From Peronospora farinosa (Eukaryota; Oomycota; Peronosporomycetes; Peronosporales; Peronosporaceae), in assembly GCA_947646735.1 (NCBI GenBank), contig CANTFK010000153.1, positions 248,001 to 312,000 of the forward strand: a DNA stretch of 64,000 nt, read 5' to 3'. Below the pieces are notes generated by a model. That model was not told where the DNA came from, made no database searches, and was given only the letters and a program-made list of their open reading frames with translations. A program made the translations under genes and the position numbers. This document shows, one piece after another, positions 22,298-34,045 of the stretch; positions within the stretch are counted from its first letter, which is position 1; every line of letters begins with the position of its first letter.

Positions 22298-23495
22298 TGT
22301 AACGACGTGAGCCCGTTACATAATATTAACACTTATATGAAGTTTCAATAAAAATAGCATTATAACTAATAATACAGACCTCCCTACAATAAGTTATCCT
22401 CCAGTAAGTTATAACCTTTGGTAGGTTATCAAATTTCGTGTCCACCGACCTCGTTCTATGGTCGCTAAGTCATAAGTTATAAGTTATAGTCAGGTAGGGC
22501 AATATTACCTTAAGGAAAATGAGTAATTTTCTTGTATTTTGGACAAGAAATCGACTTAAGCTACATGTCAAGGGTATGAGTGCGTTGCAAAAGTAAAGTT
22601 AAAGGTCGCGAGAGAACCTCAGAAGCGGCTTGTGGACCGGGATACATCTAGCACGGAGCAGGTATCATGAAGGAGGTTGATCTCTTAAAATTCTGGTGAA
22701 CTTGTCTGCGACAGGCGCCACATCTCCACTAATTTCTTTTTCTTTTTGTGCCTGTTGAGAGCAGGATCGGTAGGTCAATAGCGTAGATAGGGATGCATAA
22801 AAGAGAAAGGATAGCAAAAAAAGTCGAGCATAACACATAATCCTGATTACTAAAAATTCTAGCATTTACCTTTTCCACAAATCTCGCTATCGCTCAGCTC
22901 CGGCTAAGCAGTCTCATCCTCTACTATAGAATTGCGAAGTTTCGAAATCGTTAAATGATCCCGAACACGCAGCTGCTTTAGAGGGTCTCTCAGCTTCTAC
23001 TCCAGCTTTTCAGCATCTTCTACTATCTAGGTAGGCAAGACACTATCTAACACTGTAAATTTACATATAGCTTTCAATAAATAGCATAAAAAATACAAGT
23101 TTACGACATGTCTCACACATTTGGTCCGGGTCCAACTAACAGGTATTCAAGGACTTAGTTCTTCTGAACCTTGAGGCTGGACCTGCCAGGTTTCTTTATA
23201 TTATTTCAGTTCTCTTATGTACTTTACACATGATCTGATAAGTTATAACCTCCGTAAAGTTATGGGTCTCGTCGTCCACCGTACCCATAATTTAATGGAG
23301 GGAGCTCTTTATTTGACAATATTATCTTTTCCTATAATATTGTCCCTAGATCTCCTTGAAGTTGGAGATGCCCTCTCATTGGTTGATATGGGCCATCATA
23401 TCAACCTACGCGCTGACCAATGACCGATGGCCTTGCGCAATGAGTGGAGGGAACGTTGTCAGCATATATAGCTGTAGTTTAATATGGTTAACATC
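22298..23495 (+). repeat. Second LTR-like copy related to the Gypsy-F LTR
   Basis: Begins TGTAACGACGTGAGCCCGTT directly after the previous LTR end; its right part (about 23217-23495) repeats the LTR end sequence. The middle (about 22450-23200) has no second copy here and could be LTR interior or unrelated DNA; it contains the RxLR-like ORF. Boundaries are approximate. Confidence 0.5.
22665..22838 (-). CDS. Short secreted protein with an RxLR-like motif (possible effector fragment)
   Basis: A 57-residue frame from MCYARLFLLSFLFYAS; an in-frame Met nine residues upstream is also possible. Residues 5-21 are strongly hydrophobic after a short basic start, as in a signal peptide. A polar charged stretch follows, then RILR at residues 49-52, the usual distance for the oomycete RxLR host-entry motif, followed only by DQPPS and a stop. 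There is no EER motif and no effector domain. It could be a truncated effector pseudogene or a chance ORF inside repeat DNA. Its neighbours are all transposon remains. No promoter seen. Confidence 0.3.
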   Translation of the reverse strand: MCYARLFLLSFLFYASLSTLLTYRSCSQQAQKEKEISGDVAPVADKFTRILRDQPPS

Positions 23496-23758
23496 TATAT
23501 AATAATAATTGTCTGTCTGTCTGTCTGTCTGCCCATGCGATCCCTTTCCGGATTCGAATTAGCTACTTTTGCATTAATCGCTACTTTAGAATTGGCTGAT
23601 TTTGCATAATAAAACAAGCAGGTCTACAGGCTAAACTTTGCATCAACAATGCTGTTTGACACACCAAAAGAAGACCAACAAATATGAATCAAAGTATGAG
23701 GTTTAGCAATGAACCCGTCGGACATCTATAACTAAAAATAGATAGCGTGACTGAAATC

Positions 23759-24877
23759 TAGAGGTGGTACCCAGACTCAGACTCAGTGGGTAATTACCCA
23801 TACCCAGATTCATGGGTTGGGTATGGGTAATTGGCCTCAATTAACCAACTTACCCATGGGTACCCATGGGTAAATGTACCAAATTTTCGGGACATACATC
23901 AGACACACCTGCTCGTATTAATTTCTAATTGTTTAATGTATTAATGACTCATTACGTTTTTTTGTGAAAGTCTACCGCACATATGATGCAAAGCAACTGG
24001 AGCCGATGGCGCAGGCCATGCTAAGCAAACTCAAGAAATATATTTCAAGCTGGCGTTTAAACAGGATGCAAAATTCTTTGAAACGGTGTTTGATCCAAGA
24101 TGGAATATCAGCTGGTTCAAAAACCTCGACGAAGGGCCAAAGCAATTTTGGGCTCTTGGCCATAGCCCACAAGCAATTGAGTTGCTTTTTGTGGGTGCAG
24201 CATACAGTCATCAGAAGTCATAAGAAGAAACCCCGCCTCCGCCACCTGTCAACATTTTTAACGACAAGAGCGATGACGACATGGATCCAGACGTCTTCGC
24301 ATTTGCTGAAGGCAGATTCCTACAGACCGCAGTGAGCAAAGTCGAGGAAAAAGTTAAGACCTATTTTGCTCTTTCGCCTGTTTACATACACTAGTTGCCA
24401 TTGGAGTGGTGAGCACTGCATCAGCTGCAATTCCCGACACTTGCAAGAATGACAAGATTTTATCTGGTCATCCCCGCGTATTCAACTCCGTCTGAGAGAG
24501 GTTTCTCTCAAAGTAGAAACACTCACAGGTAGAACAGAACTTCGCTTTCCCCTAAAAGCTTAGAGAGGCTTCTGTGCCTCAAGGATTGGATAAGGACACA
24601 GGGTCACGTTTTTTTGTCGGCAAGGGACTAGTTTTTCCTTTGTCAGCTCGCTTGAACTTCCCAGTGGGAGACGTAGAGTGTGGATACTTTTATTACCGAT
24701 TTTCATAATGTTTTTTTTCTCCCTTTCATATTGTTTAATAGTCCGCATGTTTATTGCGCGGGTAACATGGGTAATTACCCGCGGGTATGAGTCCAAGTCG
24801 TGGGTAATGAAATATGAATGAGTCTGAGTCGTGGGTAAACGCAATTACCCAACCCAGACTCATGGGTATCACCTCTA
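23759..24877 (+). mobile_element. hAT DNA transposon, decayed
   Basis: 1119 bp with inverted ends TAGAGGTGGTACCCA (left) and TAGAGGTGATACCCA (right, reverse complement), extended by GGGTAATTACCC-type words. It is flanked by an 8-bp target duplication, CTGAAATC left (23751-23758) and CTGAAAAC right (24878-24885), 7 of 8 bases alike. The TIR sequence, 8-bp duplication and a transposase C-terminal remnant inside all fit hAT. Too short and broken for an active transposase. Confidence 0.85.
23964..24610 (+). pseudogene. hAT transposase C-terminal remnant
   Basis: Broken plus-strand frames. The last part reads YLVIPAYSTPSERGFSQS, then a stop, then RTSLSPKSLERLLCLKDW (about 24455-24590), the hAT dimerisation region (family pattern: TPSERxFS followed by LSPxxxExLxxLxxW). 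Upstream, segments such as WFKNLDEGPKQFWALGHSPQ are less conserved. The catalytic part is missing. Confidence 0.75.
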
Positions 24878-25871
24878 CTGAAAACTATATCGTAAGATCT
24901 CTATAATAATAAAATTCCGTTCGTTGTGTACTATAATAAAATGAAATTATACGAAACGACAGGTACACATTCACCTTCACACCCATCAGTTTAACTGATA
25001 TGACCGATTATACGAAACACTTACGGCATACTTTAATTACTGAGCCCGTCGGAACGACAAGTACATATCGACCTTCGAAATGAGGTACACATTGACCAGC
25101 GTCGACATGTATACCTTGCCTTTCATTCTTATTGACTTCATATGTAGCAATTACCTGACTCAAACAAAAATAATATGTGGGTACGAAGATTATTTAGCAG
25201 ATGTTTGCTCACCAAGTCCGTCGGAACGACAAGTGAACGTCCCTTTTTTGAGATATATGGTGGGCCAGGGTACTATCAGCGTAGAATCGCGCCCATATCC
25301 GACGGAACAATGGTCACTACCAAAATGTGCACAGGCGAAAAGTTGTATTATAAGTTGATAAACACACATAAAAAACTACATACGCTTCTGTACACTTAAT
25401 TAAATTTATATATTCGGTCCACACGCTACTATCCGTCGGAACGACGGATAAACATTGAATCTCATACCTATCACTTTACCATAATAGTGTAAGGAAAATT
25501 GTTGGGCCCTCGAAGGTCAAAAGAAAAACTTTAGTCACCATATCCTTTAAAACGACGAGTACACATCGACCTTTATGTCATCAATTTAATGTAGTCAAAC
25601 AAATTGGTAAAACGATGATGTAAAGGTCATATATATTACCAGCGTCAACTTGCGCACCATGTCCGTCGGTATGACAGGTATACATCCTAGTAAATCGCGG
25701 CGTTTCACATGCCAATATCTCCATCTTCGCACCATCAGAACAACAGGTGAACACCATAAAAGAGGTGGGTCGATGAAACATAGTGCAATCGTCTATCGAT
25801 TCACTAGGGTGTAGGCATCATCTAAATGTAAATGACGGTATATTAACGCGTTTTTTTAGAAATTCTACAAT

Positions 25872-28800
25872 TTGTACCCGGTACGAGCCGAGCGTTCTAA
25901 TTGTTGCATTTATGCATTTGTGGAGAAACACCCCGTGGAGAAGGTCAATAAGTTAAATGAATTGATTGGAAATACATCGGGCTTTTACATTAATTCTGTT
26001 GCTGCTGTGGCCAATGCATGTATACTTTACGTTTATTCCCGAGGGGAGACTATGATGACATTGGATTTATTGCCGGGAGAGTCAAGAGGATACTGGAAAC
26101 ACCATGCTCCAGGAAAGTGATTTAAGCAAGCCAAGGCCTCTGGGAAAGTTAACAATATTCGTGCGAATTTACTGCTTGATTCTGGTGCCGAGATATCTAT
26201 TTTGGATATCGCCTTTGCTCGTAAGGCAGGCTGTCAGATTAACACAAGCGAAAAACAAGAGTGCGTGGGCATTGGAGAAGCAGTTTACACCACGGAAGGG
26301 CGAACGAAGATCAAGATAACGCTGAATGGTGTACTAGTATACTTTTTCAATGTGTGGGTCGGGTCCATGGCCGGCCAGGATGTACTACTAGGGATGGACT
26401 TTATGGTGCCAGCTGGAATTCGTTTGGACATGGCGGATGGAACTATTTGCTTGCCAGTTCTAATCCAGCTGACAGGTCGCAAGACCTTGTATAGTGGCCA
26501 TATGTCTGAGGTAAAATTGGGCCAGTACGTGAATTTACCTGCGATAAAATATGTCGAGGTTCCGCTGAAGAAGGTTACGTCGGACCAGTGGAAATTATGG
26601 ATGACCCGTGGAGACAGATGGGTGACTACGATGATCCAAGGACATGGACATCGTCAATTCTTGAGGGTCACCAATGTGAGTGACAAGGACCTGATCCTAC
26701 ACGAGGATACCAAGCTGGGCATTTGGCTGGCTAAGGACCGGGTTCCCCGGGCCCAAGGGTTCGTGTCAGTTGGCTCTAGGAGGTACGCTGAATGGAAAAA
26801 TCTAGCCTACCAAGCAACCACCGACGAGGAGGATGCAGAAACCACTCAAGAAGAAGTGTACCAAGGTCCGATGGTCGAGAAACCTCAGTACGCGACTCCA
26901 CATAAAATGTTGCTACGGACGGGGACACAAGTGCCAGTGGTTAACGCGGTGCACGAGTCTGTTATGAGGGACCCTGAGTCATTACGATTAGTTTAGGAGT
27001 CTAGAGGGGAGGCCCTCGATGGAGGTCAACCAACTGGAGCTAGCGTGGGCCACGAAGTATCATCGAAGGATAGGACCGATATGGAGAGGGTCCACCCAGA
27101 GGAGGGTCCACCGGCCCACCCAGCAGAGGGTCCACCGGTAATCAAGGCTGAAGTAGATACTCCTGATGACCAGGTCTGTGTTCACGAGAGTGGAAACTTA
27201 TGTGCCGAGGATATCGACAAAATCTGGTCTGTTATCCCTGAGGTACGAACGAAGCTATGTTGGAAGACATCCAGATCCCAGACCCCGGTGATACCTCAAA
27301 GGAGGAGGTATACCGCCTCCGTCAGATTATATGGAGAAAACGACATTTGCTGATGGGAAAAGGTAACGCATTACCCCCGGCGGCTCGAGCAGTGTGCGAC
27401 ATTGATGTTGGGAACGCACAGCCAATCACCCAACGGGTACGGAAGGCGGCCCCTCAATTTAGGGAGAAGCTGGCAGACCTGATAAAAGGCTTCTTGTCAT
27501 CCAAGATAATCCAGCATTCCACCTCCCCATGGGCGAGTCCAATTGTAATTTTTGTCAAGAAGAATGGGGTGGATATAAAGCTGTGCATTGACTACCGGAT
27601 GGTGAATGATTTAACGCGGCTTATGGTGTACCCTATGCCTCTCGTGAATAAGTTGCTGGAAGATCTAGAAAAGGCCCTGTGGTACTGCTCACTGGATATG
27701 ACCTAGCGGTTTTTGGATGGTCAGCATGACTGAACGAGCTCGTTTGATCTCGGCGTTTGTAACCCCGCTCGTATTGTTTGAGTAGAGACGAATGCCGTTT
27801 GGACTGAAGAATGCACCACAGATCTATCAGAGATTGTTGGATAACGCTTTATATGGATTTCTAACGATTTCCTCGAAGCCTAACGCTGAGAAACAGGTTG
27901 ACCTGTTCGAAATGGGTCAACCTGAGGTGAACCCCGAGGAGTCCATATTTGGACGCCGGTCTTATTTCGATAGTATTTTGGTAACCTCTGGATCATGGGA
28001 TGACCTATGCTTAAAAGTGGAAGGACTATTGGAGGCTTGTGATAAGTGGAATTTATCGATCAGCGCGATCAAAAAGTTCATGGGGATGTAAAAAAGTTGA
28101 TTATCTGGGGCATTGAGTGTCTGCGGAGGAGTTGAAGGCCCACCCTAAGGATCTTCAGTCATTGGTGGACTTACTGCTGCCCACCACCCTAAAAGCCATA
28201 CAGTCGTTTCTTGGAAGTCTCATTTACTATAGCTGGTTTCCAGAAGACTACGCGATTTATGCGTCCATATTGTACGAGCTAAGAGAAGTGGATTATCACA
28301 TATTACGACGCCGGATGAGTGGAACTGGGGACACCCAGAGGAGTGACCAGGAGGAAGACCGATGGATTCGGGTGCAGGTGGCCTTTGCAATATTGAAGAA
28401 TAAGATCGCCACCGCTCCAATTCTCCGCCATTTTGATCCTAGCCGAGAACCGGTCATCATCGTTTATGCCAGTGAGTGGGCCATCTCGGCATCCCTGGTG
28501 CAGGAGTATGAAGGGGTATATATGCCGGTAACTCTCACGAGTCGGACTTTGAAGCCAAACGAGATCAACTATGGGCTAGTGGACAAAGAAGTGTTGGCGC
28601 TATTTCGGACACTAGACCTTTGCTATACATTGCTGTTTACCCGTTCAATCAAGGTCTTGACCCGACATTCAACACTGGCGTGGTTAGTCCGGTCACCTGG
28701 TCTACAAGGTCGCCTTGGAAACTGGGCTGCACTCCTGTCTCACTGGACGTTAGAAGTGGTCAAGTGTAAGCGGGGCGAGGATGAAATACTGGGGGAATTG

Positions 28801-31083
28801 GCAGCCAGCATAACTCCTCGCGAAAACGTGGACTCCATCTTGTCTTCAATTACCCCTACGAAACACCCCCGCCAAACTATCACGGTGGTTCCCCCTACGG
28901 TTGAGCCCGAGGAAAGCCTCTATGTGGTCAATTTCGAAGGTCTGCACGAGTTAAACGTGGGGGCGGATCCTGCAGTGCTATCGTATGGCAACTCCCAGGG
29001 TGGACCGTGATTGCAGCAGCATCAAGATATTTAACGGAGGCAACGGTAAACGAAGAAGAGTATGAGGGACTTTTGTTATGTTGTAGCCTACTGGAGAAAT
29101 TGGATCGTTGACGTCTGGTGGTGTGCGGTGTTCCAATCTGGTAATTCGTCAGATGCGAGGGGAAATTGAATGCAAGGCACCAGGTCTCACGGTACGAAGG
29201 TTGAAGGCCCTGGACCTGCTTCTTTCCTGGCCAGTCCATGAGTTTCTACACATGAAGCGTGAATGTAACCAGAGTGCGGACCGTCTCGCTAACGCGGCCC
29301 TGCAACAGCAACGAGGGGTCGAAATAATACCTGAGGAAGAGTGGAAAGACCTCGAAGAGATTAATCGTCTGCCCGAACTCTTGGTACCCAAGAATCCCAG
29401 CCCAGCAATGCGAATTACGGCTGTAACGAGGTCTCGGGTCCGGTCCAGGATGCCGACAGAGGTTGTGCAAGAAGAGGTGGTGCAACGGATACGAATTAAG
29501 CGAATTAGGCTGCCCAAGACGAAGAAATGTGGATACGGGATTTGAAGCTCTATTTACGGGGTGAGTGGAGCAGTTTACCCGCAGAAGTGGCGTTGGCATG
29601 CGGAAGATCGAGACGAATTACGCTTTGGATGATGACGGACTTCTATTGTATTGCCCAGGTCTGGGGACAGCTGAAGAGGATCGCGATGGGTGGATCCGGC
29701 TAGTGACATCCGAAAGCCTACAACAAGATTTTCTGCACCATTACCACAAGATTCTTGAAGGGGGACACCAAGGAATCGGCCGCACGTACCAGCGGATACG
29801 AAATCATTTCCATTGGAGAGGGTTGTTTCGAAGTGTACAGCGCTTCGTTGGTACTTGTGTCGACTGTGAGACCGGAAAAGGTGGACCCACCTTACGAGGG
29901 AAGACCCCAGGAAATGTTCGGGCAACCTACCCATTTCAGGTCATCGCGATGGATCATATTCCATCGTTGCCCAAGTCGTTCAAGGGAAACACGGAGCTGT
30001 TGATATGGGTGGACCTGTTTACTGGTTATGTAATTGCTAAGGCCAGCTCGTCGAGGTCGGCCCAAACCGTGGCAGAAGGGTACGAAGAATGTGTATTTCG
30101 AAGGTTTGGGGCCAGTGAGGCGATCCGACACGACAGGGAACCAAGTTTCATGTCAGATTTCTTTCGCGCTTTCAACCGCATGATTGGGCAAAAGCAGCGG
30201 GCCACAATGGCCTACCGGCGCAGGCCAATGGAACTGCGGAAACGATGGTACAGACGATCACCCGAGCTATCAAGATGTGTGTGTCGGAGGTGGATCAGAA
30301 AGATTGGGATGCATATGCGGAACGACTCACATTTGCACTGAACACGGCGCAGGACAGGGTCCGAAAAGAGACTCCATTCTATCTGGTGCACGGTTGGGAC
30401 GCGCGAAGCACGTTGGAGGCCACTATACCGCTGGGTAGTACCAGGCGGCGTGACGGTGACCCCCGCCGGTGGCGATATAGCGTACAGCGACAGTATCGCT
30501 GGGCAAAGGAACAAGTCAACGAGTTATTGCGATCAGCAATGGAAAGTCGAGCCGAGATCCACAATGAAGAGGTGGCGGATAGCAAGATTGAGGCAGAATC
30601 TCAGGTGTGGTTGTATCTAGATCGGGTCAAGGAAGGCTATGCCCGAAAATTGGCCCACCTATGGCATGGTCCATTCCGAGTACGGGAGATGGTGGGGGAC
30701 CATGCAGCTCGCCTGGATATCAGTGGGACCGATTATCGCATTTACCCTTTGGTGCACCTTTCGAAGTTGAAGCTAGCTCGGCAATATCCCGACAGACCGA
30801 ATACGGTGTTGGTGGTGGACGAAACAGATCGAGTGGATTTGACGAAGCCCTGTTAACATAGGATAGCTGGGATGCGGAGTTGGAAGACAATGAGTATGAA
30901 GTGGAGATGATTCTTGACAAGCGCATGGGAAGAAAAACTCGGTATGGTCGTATTCAATGTGAATACCTGGTGCAGTGGAAAGGATACTCCGATCCGTCGT
31001 GGGTAGACGAGGTGGACCTCAATTGCGGTGAACTACTTGAGGACTACAACGCAGGCAAGTCACTCGGAATCGTTTTGAGGTGA
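25872..31083 (+). pseudogene. pol: Gypsy-D1 pol: protease, RT, two RNase H, integrase, chromodomain
   Basis: Protease LLLDSGAEISILDIAF (about 26175) lies after an in-frame TGA at 26118-26120 where D2 and D3 have Trp. RT begins near 27310 (DIDVGNAQPI, KLCIDYRMVNDLTRL); the frame shifts at about 27700 and a TAG lies near 27784. The catalytic box reads YFDS at about 27963-27974 instead of the YIDD of D3, so RT is dead. The Gypsy RNase H (IIVYASEWAISASL) is at about 28455. A second RNase H remnant (VIRQMRGEIECKA, NQSADRLANAAL) spans about 28920-29310. Integrase (29700-30700) has the zinc finger HHYHKILEGGH/CVDC, Asp in MDHIPSLP and RHDREPSF, and a frame change near 30215. The chromodomain is at about 30895-31060 (EYLVQWKGYSDPSWVDE). 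Confidence 0.88.
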
Positions 31084-31362
31084 TGCAGAGCCATGAGGAG
31101 TAGAAAGGAGAGTTTATCTTGGGAAGGCCAAGATGATGCAAGAAGGAGGTGGTTTTTGTTGCATGCACAGAAATTGGTCAAGTCATGTATTCAAGAAGTG
31201 CAGCAGAACAAGAAGAGTGAAGTATTGCTAACCTGTAGAGGACACCGAGGGACTACCTAAGACATGGGACCAAAGAGGAAGATCGAGAATGTGCTAGGGA
31301 TTTCGAGGTGAAATGGCATTATCTCAGCTTATTAAGAATACACTTAAAGCTAGTGATAATCC

Positions 31363-33571
31363 TCAGGCGGTATCGGGTGGAGAAAACTTGCCATGGAGAC
31401 GGGAAACCCCGAAAGCGGGATGCTTGTGGATGTTCTTGTGGTAAAAGATGCGCCACGGTTCGACATCATCTACCACCTGCAACGCCTCCATAAGCCCTGG
31501 TTGAGAACTCTCCTGGTTGACCCTTGGGGTCCAGTAAGACAGTTGACGCGTGGGGGTAACGGACTGGAAGAAGGGGTCCAGCAGGATGTCCAAGTCACAG
31601 TGACCTGCTACCATCCCCTGCAGGACCTTCTTTAGCACTCCCATCCAAGCCTGCGTCGCCTTGGCCCGTCGTTTTTTCCTGGCGTTGTAAATGCGGGAGA
31701 TGTACGCACTGCCGGAACGAAGAGCTATGTAGAAATGAAGACGGTGCCGGTCCTCCCACAAACTTTGGCGCGATGCGTCTACGTAGGCATCGTGGAGCTC
31801 CACCAGTCCAACAAACCAGCCGTTTACGGGGAACGAGAGAGGATACTCAGACATCGTCTGCATATCCCATGGGCGCGAGTTCATCAACAGCCGGAGCTGA
31901 GATTCCGTTACGAGACTATTAGTCTCGCCCAGGCGGTCCTTGGATCTTTTATCTAAAAGGGAGCCCGGACCCATCGACGAAGCCGGAAGGGTTATGCGGG
32001 ACCACAGGTCCTTCACGCTTAATTGCGAGATCGCGAGGGGGCCCACCATAGAGACGGGCCATGGGGCAACGTCTTCGGTCTTGAACACACTTGGCTGGGC
32101 GTATCCCGGAATGGATAGGCCCCAGGCGTTGGAACCAGCGGGACCTTTGGATGCTGGAACCCCTTGCTCATCAGAGTCGAGACTCTCAGTATCGGACTCA
32201 GAAGGACCGAAAAGCTGGATGAACAGGTCGGAATGAGGCGTGGGCGTCTTTTCCGATCTGGAAGAAGCAGCAGGTGACGTCTGTACTTCGGGAGGAGGCT
32301 TGGCCATTGGTTTCCCAGTGGACCCCGCCGGTTTAGGAAGAGTCTTGGACGTTGATTTCCTAGTGGACCCCTCTGGTTTCGTTGGTTTTCCAGTGGACCC
32401 CGCCGGTTTCGGAAGAGGCTTAGACGTTGGTTTCCCGGTGGACCCCGCCAGTTTTGTTGGTTTCCCAGTGGACCCCGCCGGTTTAGGAAGAGACTTGGAC
32501 GTTAATTTCCCAGTGAACCCCGCCGGTTTGGGAAGAGGCTTGACTTTTGGTCTCCCAGTGGATCCCACCGGTTTGGACTCCGTCGATGTTGGGAGAGGAC
32601 CGGACTTGGGTGTCCCAGTAGATCCCACGGACGTCGAAGAAGGGCCGGATGTCGTTTTACGAGATAAGTGGAGCGGGTTTCCCCACGGAAGTCACCGGGC
32701 TACCACGACGACGAGAGGCACGTGACCGAGCCATCGCCGCTAGCAGAGACTCATCGCTGCTACTGGACTCGTCTTCAGGGGAACTTGGGGCACGGGTGGT
32801 CCGACGCTTCTTCGATGAGGAAGGGGCTGGAACTTCGGCAGCAGGAGACCGAGATCTTTTATCCCTTGAAGGTCCTGGGACCTTAGTCTTAGGCGAGGCA
32901 GATCTATCCGCGGCGATCCGAGCTACGGCCAGCTGTTTCTGGAGTTGGTCCCGTTGGCAGGCGACTTGCTTCACGAGGGATTTAGAGCGGGCCAGCTCAT
33001 CTCGAAGTAGTGACACTTGAGATACGGTGGACCGAAGATCGGCCGTGGTGGTATCCAACTTGGCCTCCAGCTCTTCTATCTGGAGTATGATGCTCGTCAC
33101 CGTGGCCTCATACTGGCCCCTCCAGTACCGAATCTTGGATCGAGACGCTTCAACTTCAAGGCGATAATCCTTCCGGGTGGCGAGCGCATCTCGGTATTCC
33201 GCAATGGTTAGCTGGTCGGTTTCGTGATCGCGGACGAGATTCCGAATTCGAGCCTCGATCCGGGGGAGATCAATTTTTCCAAATCGAATGACCTCGTCCA
33301 CGCGGCTCTGCAAGTCTTGGGCCCGGCGATGCTCAGCCTGATAGGCCTGCTGGAGGGCCCTATGATTGTCAGCAAGGGTTTCCATAACTTGGGCTCGTTC
33401 CATCGCCAGCTGGATCGCTTCCCACGCCCGGGTAACACTCGCATAATCGGGGGGCTCCCCGACAAGGTCTACAGTCGGAATAACCAAGGCAGGGTCAGGT
33501 CCAGGCAGTGGAGGGGTAGACCAACGGCCAGGTGCTGCGGGTTCGTCAGAGAAAGAACTGGAAGAGGTCAC
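31363..33571 (-). pseudogene. Antisense ORF of Gypsy-D1 (aORF-D1), one frameshift
   Basis: Starts MTSSSSFSDEPAAPG at 33571, 138 bases before the 3' LTR, and runs opposite to pol; it ends 280 bases beyond the chromodomain, so it does not overlap pol. Residues about 55-235 are a long coiled coil; a basic, serine-rich nuclear-signal-like stretch (SSSKKRRTTRAPSS) follows. A one-base frame change near 32660 links to a frame open to 31363: a tandem repeat of PKPAGSTGKPT-like units (about 32570-32270), the motif DLFIQLFGPSESDTES, then about 230 residues that look folded (WFVGLVELHDAYVDASRQ, LHFYIALRSGSAYISRIY). Total about 735 codons. The D5 and D8 fragments at 54975-55671 and 52977-53618 are recognisably related. 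No known family identified; structural or DNA-binding roles would be guesses. Confidence 0.6.
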
Positions 33572-33708
33572 TGGTGAATAAAGGGTGGGTGAGTTGGTGA
33601 ATACGAAAGATCGTCAAGCACATGGACACCTACCTATATGTTGAGGAGACGGGACAATGATGCACGGGGTCTTGCTACAATTCGGAAGACCAGCGCGCAG
33701 GGGACAGC

Positions 33709-34045
33709 TGTGGAGAAGTGCCAGAGAAATGGGGGGCCCTTCGTAGTTATTATAATAACTGGCGTGAAAGATCTCGGTCACTCTCTTGAATGAGTGACAG
33801 GGAGTGACCAGGGCCCCGAACTGGTCCAAGGTCCCGAGTTCGGAGAAGGTACTAGGATATCCTACACTACAGACCAAAGGACCAGTACTGCTAGGGCAGC
33901 TTAAGTTGACCCCAGGTAACAGGTGGGTCCCACACAACAGGTGGACCCAGGTGACCGGTGGACCCCAGGCAACAGGTTGACCCAGACAACAGGTGGACCC
34001 AGGTGACAGGTGGACCCCAGGTGACCAGTGGACCCCAGGTAACAT
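33709..34045 (+). repeat. Partial 3' LTR of Gypsy-D1 with minisatellite
   Basis: Starts TGTGGAGAAGTGCC like the other D LTRs (45239-46272, 47750-49243, 55672-56685). After a unique core of about 190 bp, a minisatellite of GGTGACCAGTGGACCCCAGG-like units (33900-34045) runs into the protease region of D2. The LTR end is missing. The long minus-strand frame through the minisatellite is fortuitous. Confidence 0.75.

Larger units (their letters stand above)
23496..25869. repeat. Palindrome-rich repeat H2, split by a hAT element
   Basis: Begins TCTATATAATAATAATTGTC with a microsatellite (23509-23532) and the same following words as H1. After the hAT insertion (23759-24877) it continues with many words of the form CCGTCGGAACGACGGGT followed by TACACATTGACC (for example near 25049, 25211, 25433, 25662). 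A microsatellite near one end, a tandem-repeat-like interior and short palindromes resemble non-autonomous Helentron (HINE) elements, but no end structure or Rep/helicase coding was proven. No gene seen. Confidence 0.45.
25870..34045 (+). mobile_element. Gypsy-D1: 5'-truncated Ty3/Gypsy element
   Basis: Starts abruptly at the gag-pol junction (the right arm of the hairpin seen complete in D2 and D3), then protease, RT, RNase H, a second RNase H, integrase, chromodomain, the antisense ORF and a partial 3' LTR from 33709. It joins D2 at 34045/34046. 5' LTR and gag are absent. Numerous lesions make it dead. Confidence 0.85.

Noticed and set aside
31393..33020. Plus-strand frames opposite aORF-D1 (31393-31635, 32240-32725, 32649-33020)
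   Set aside because: Mirror frames of a repetitive minus-strand gene; composition is the reverse reading of PAGSTGKPT repeats.
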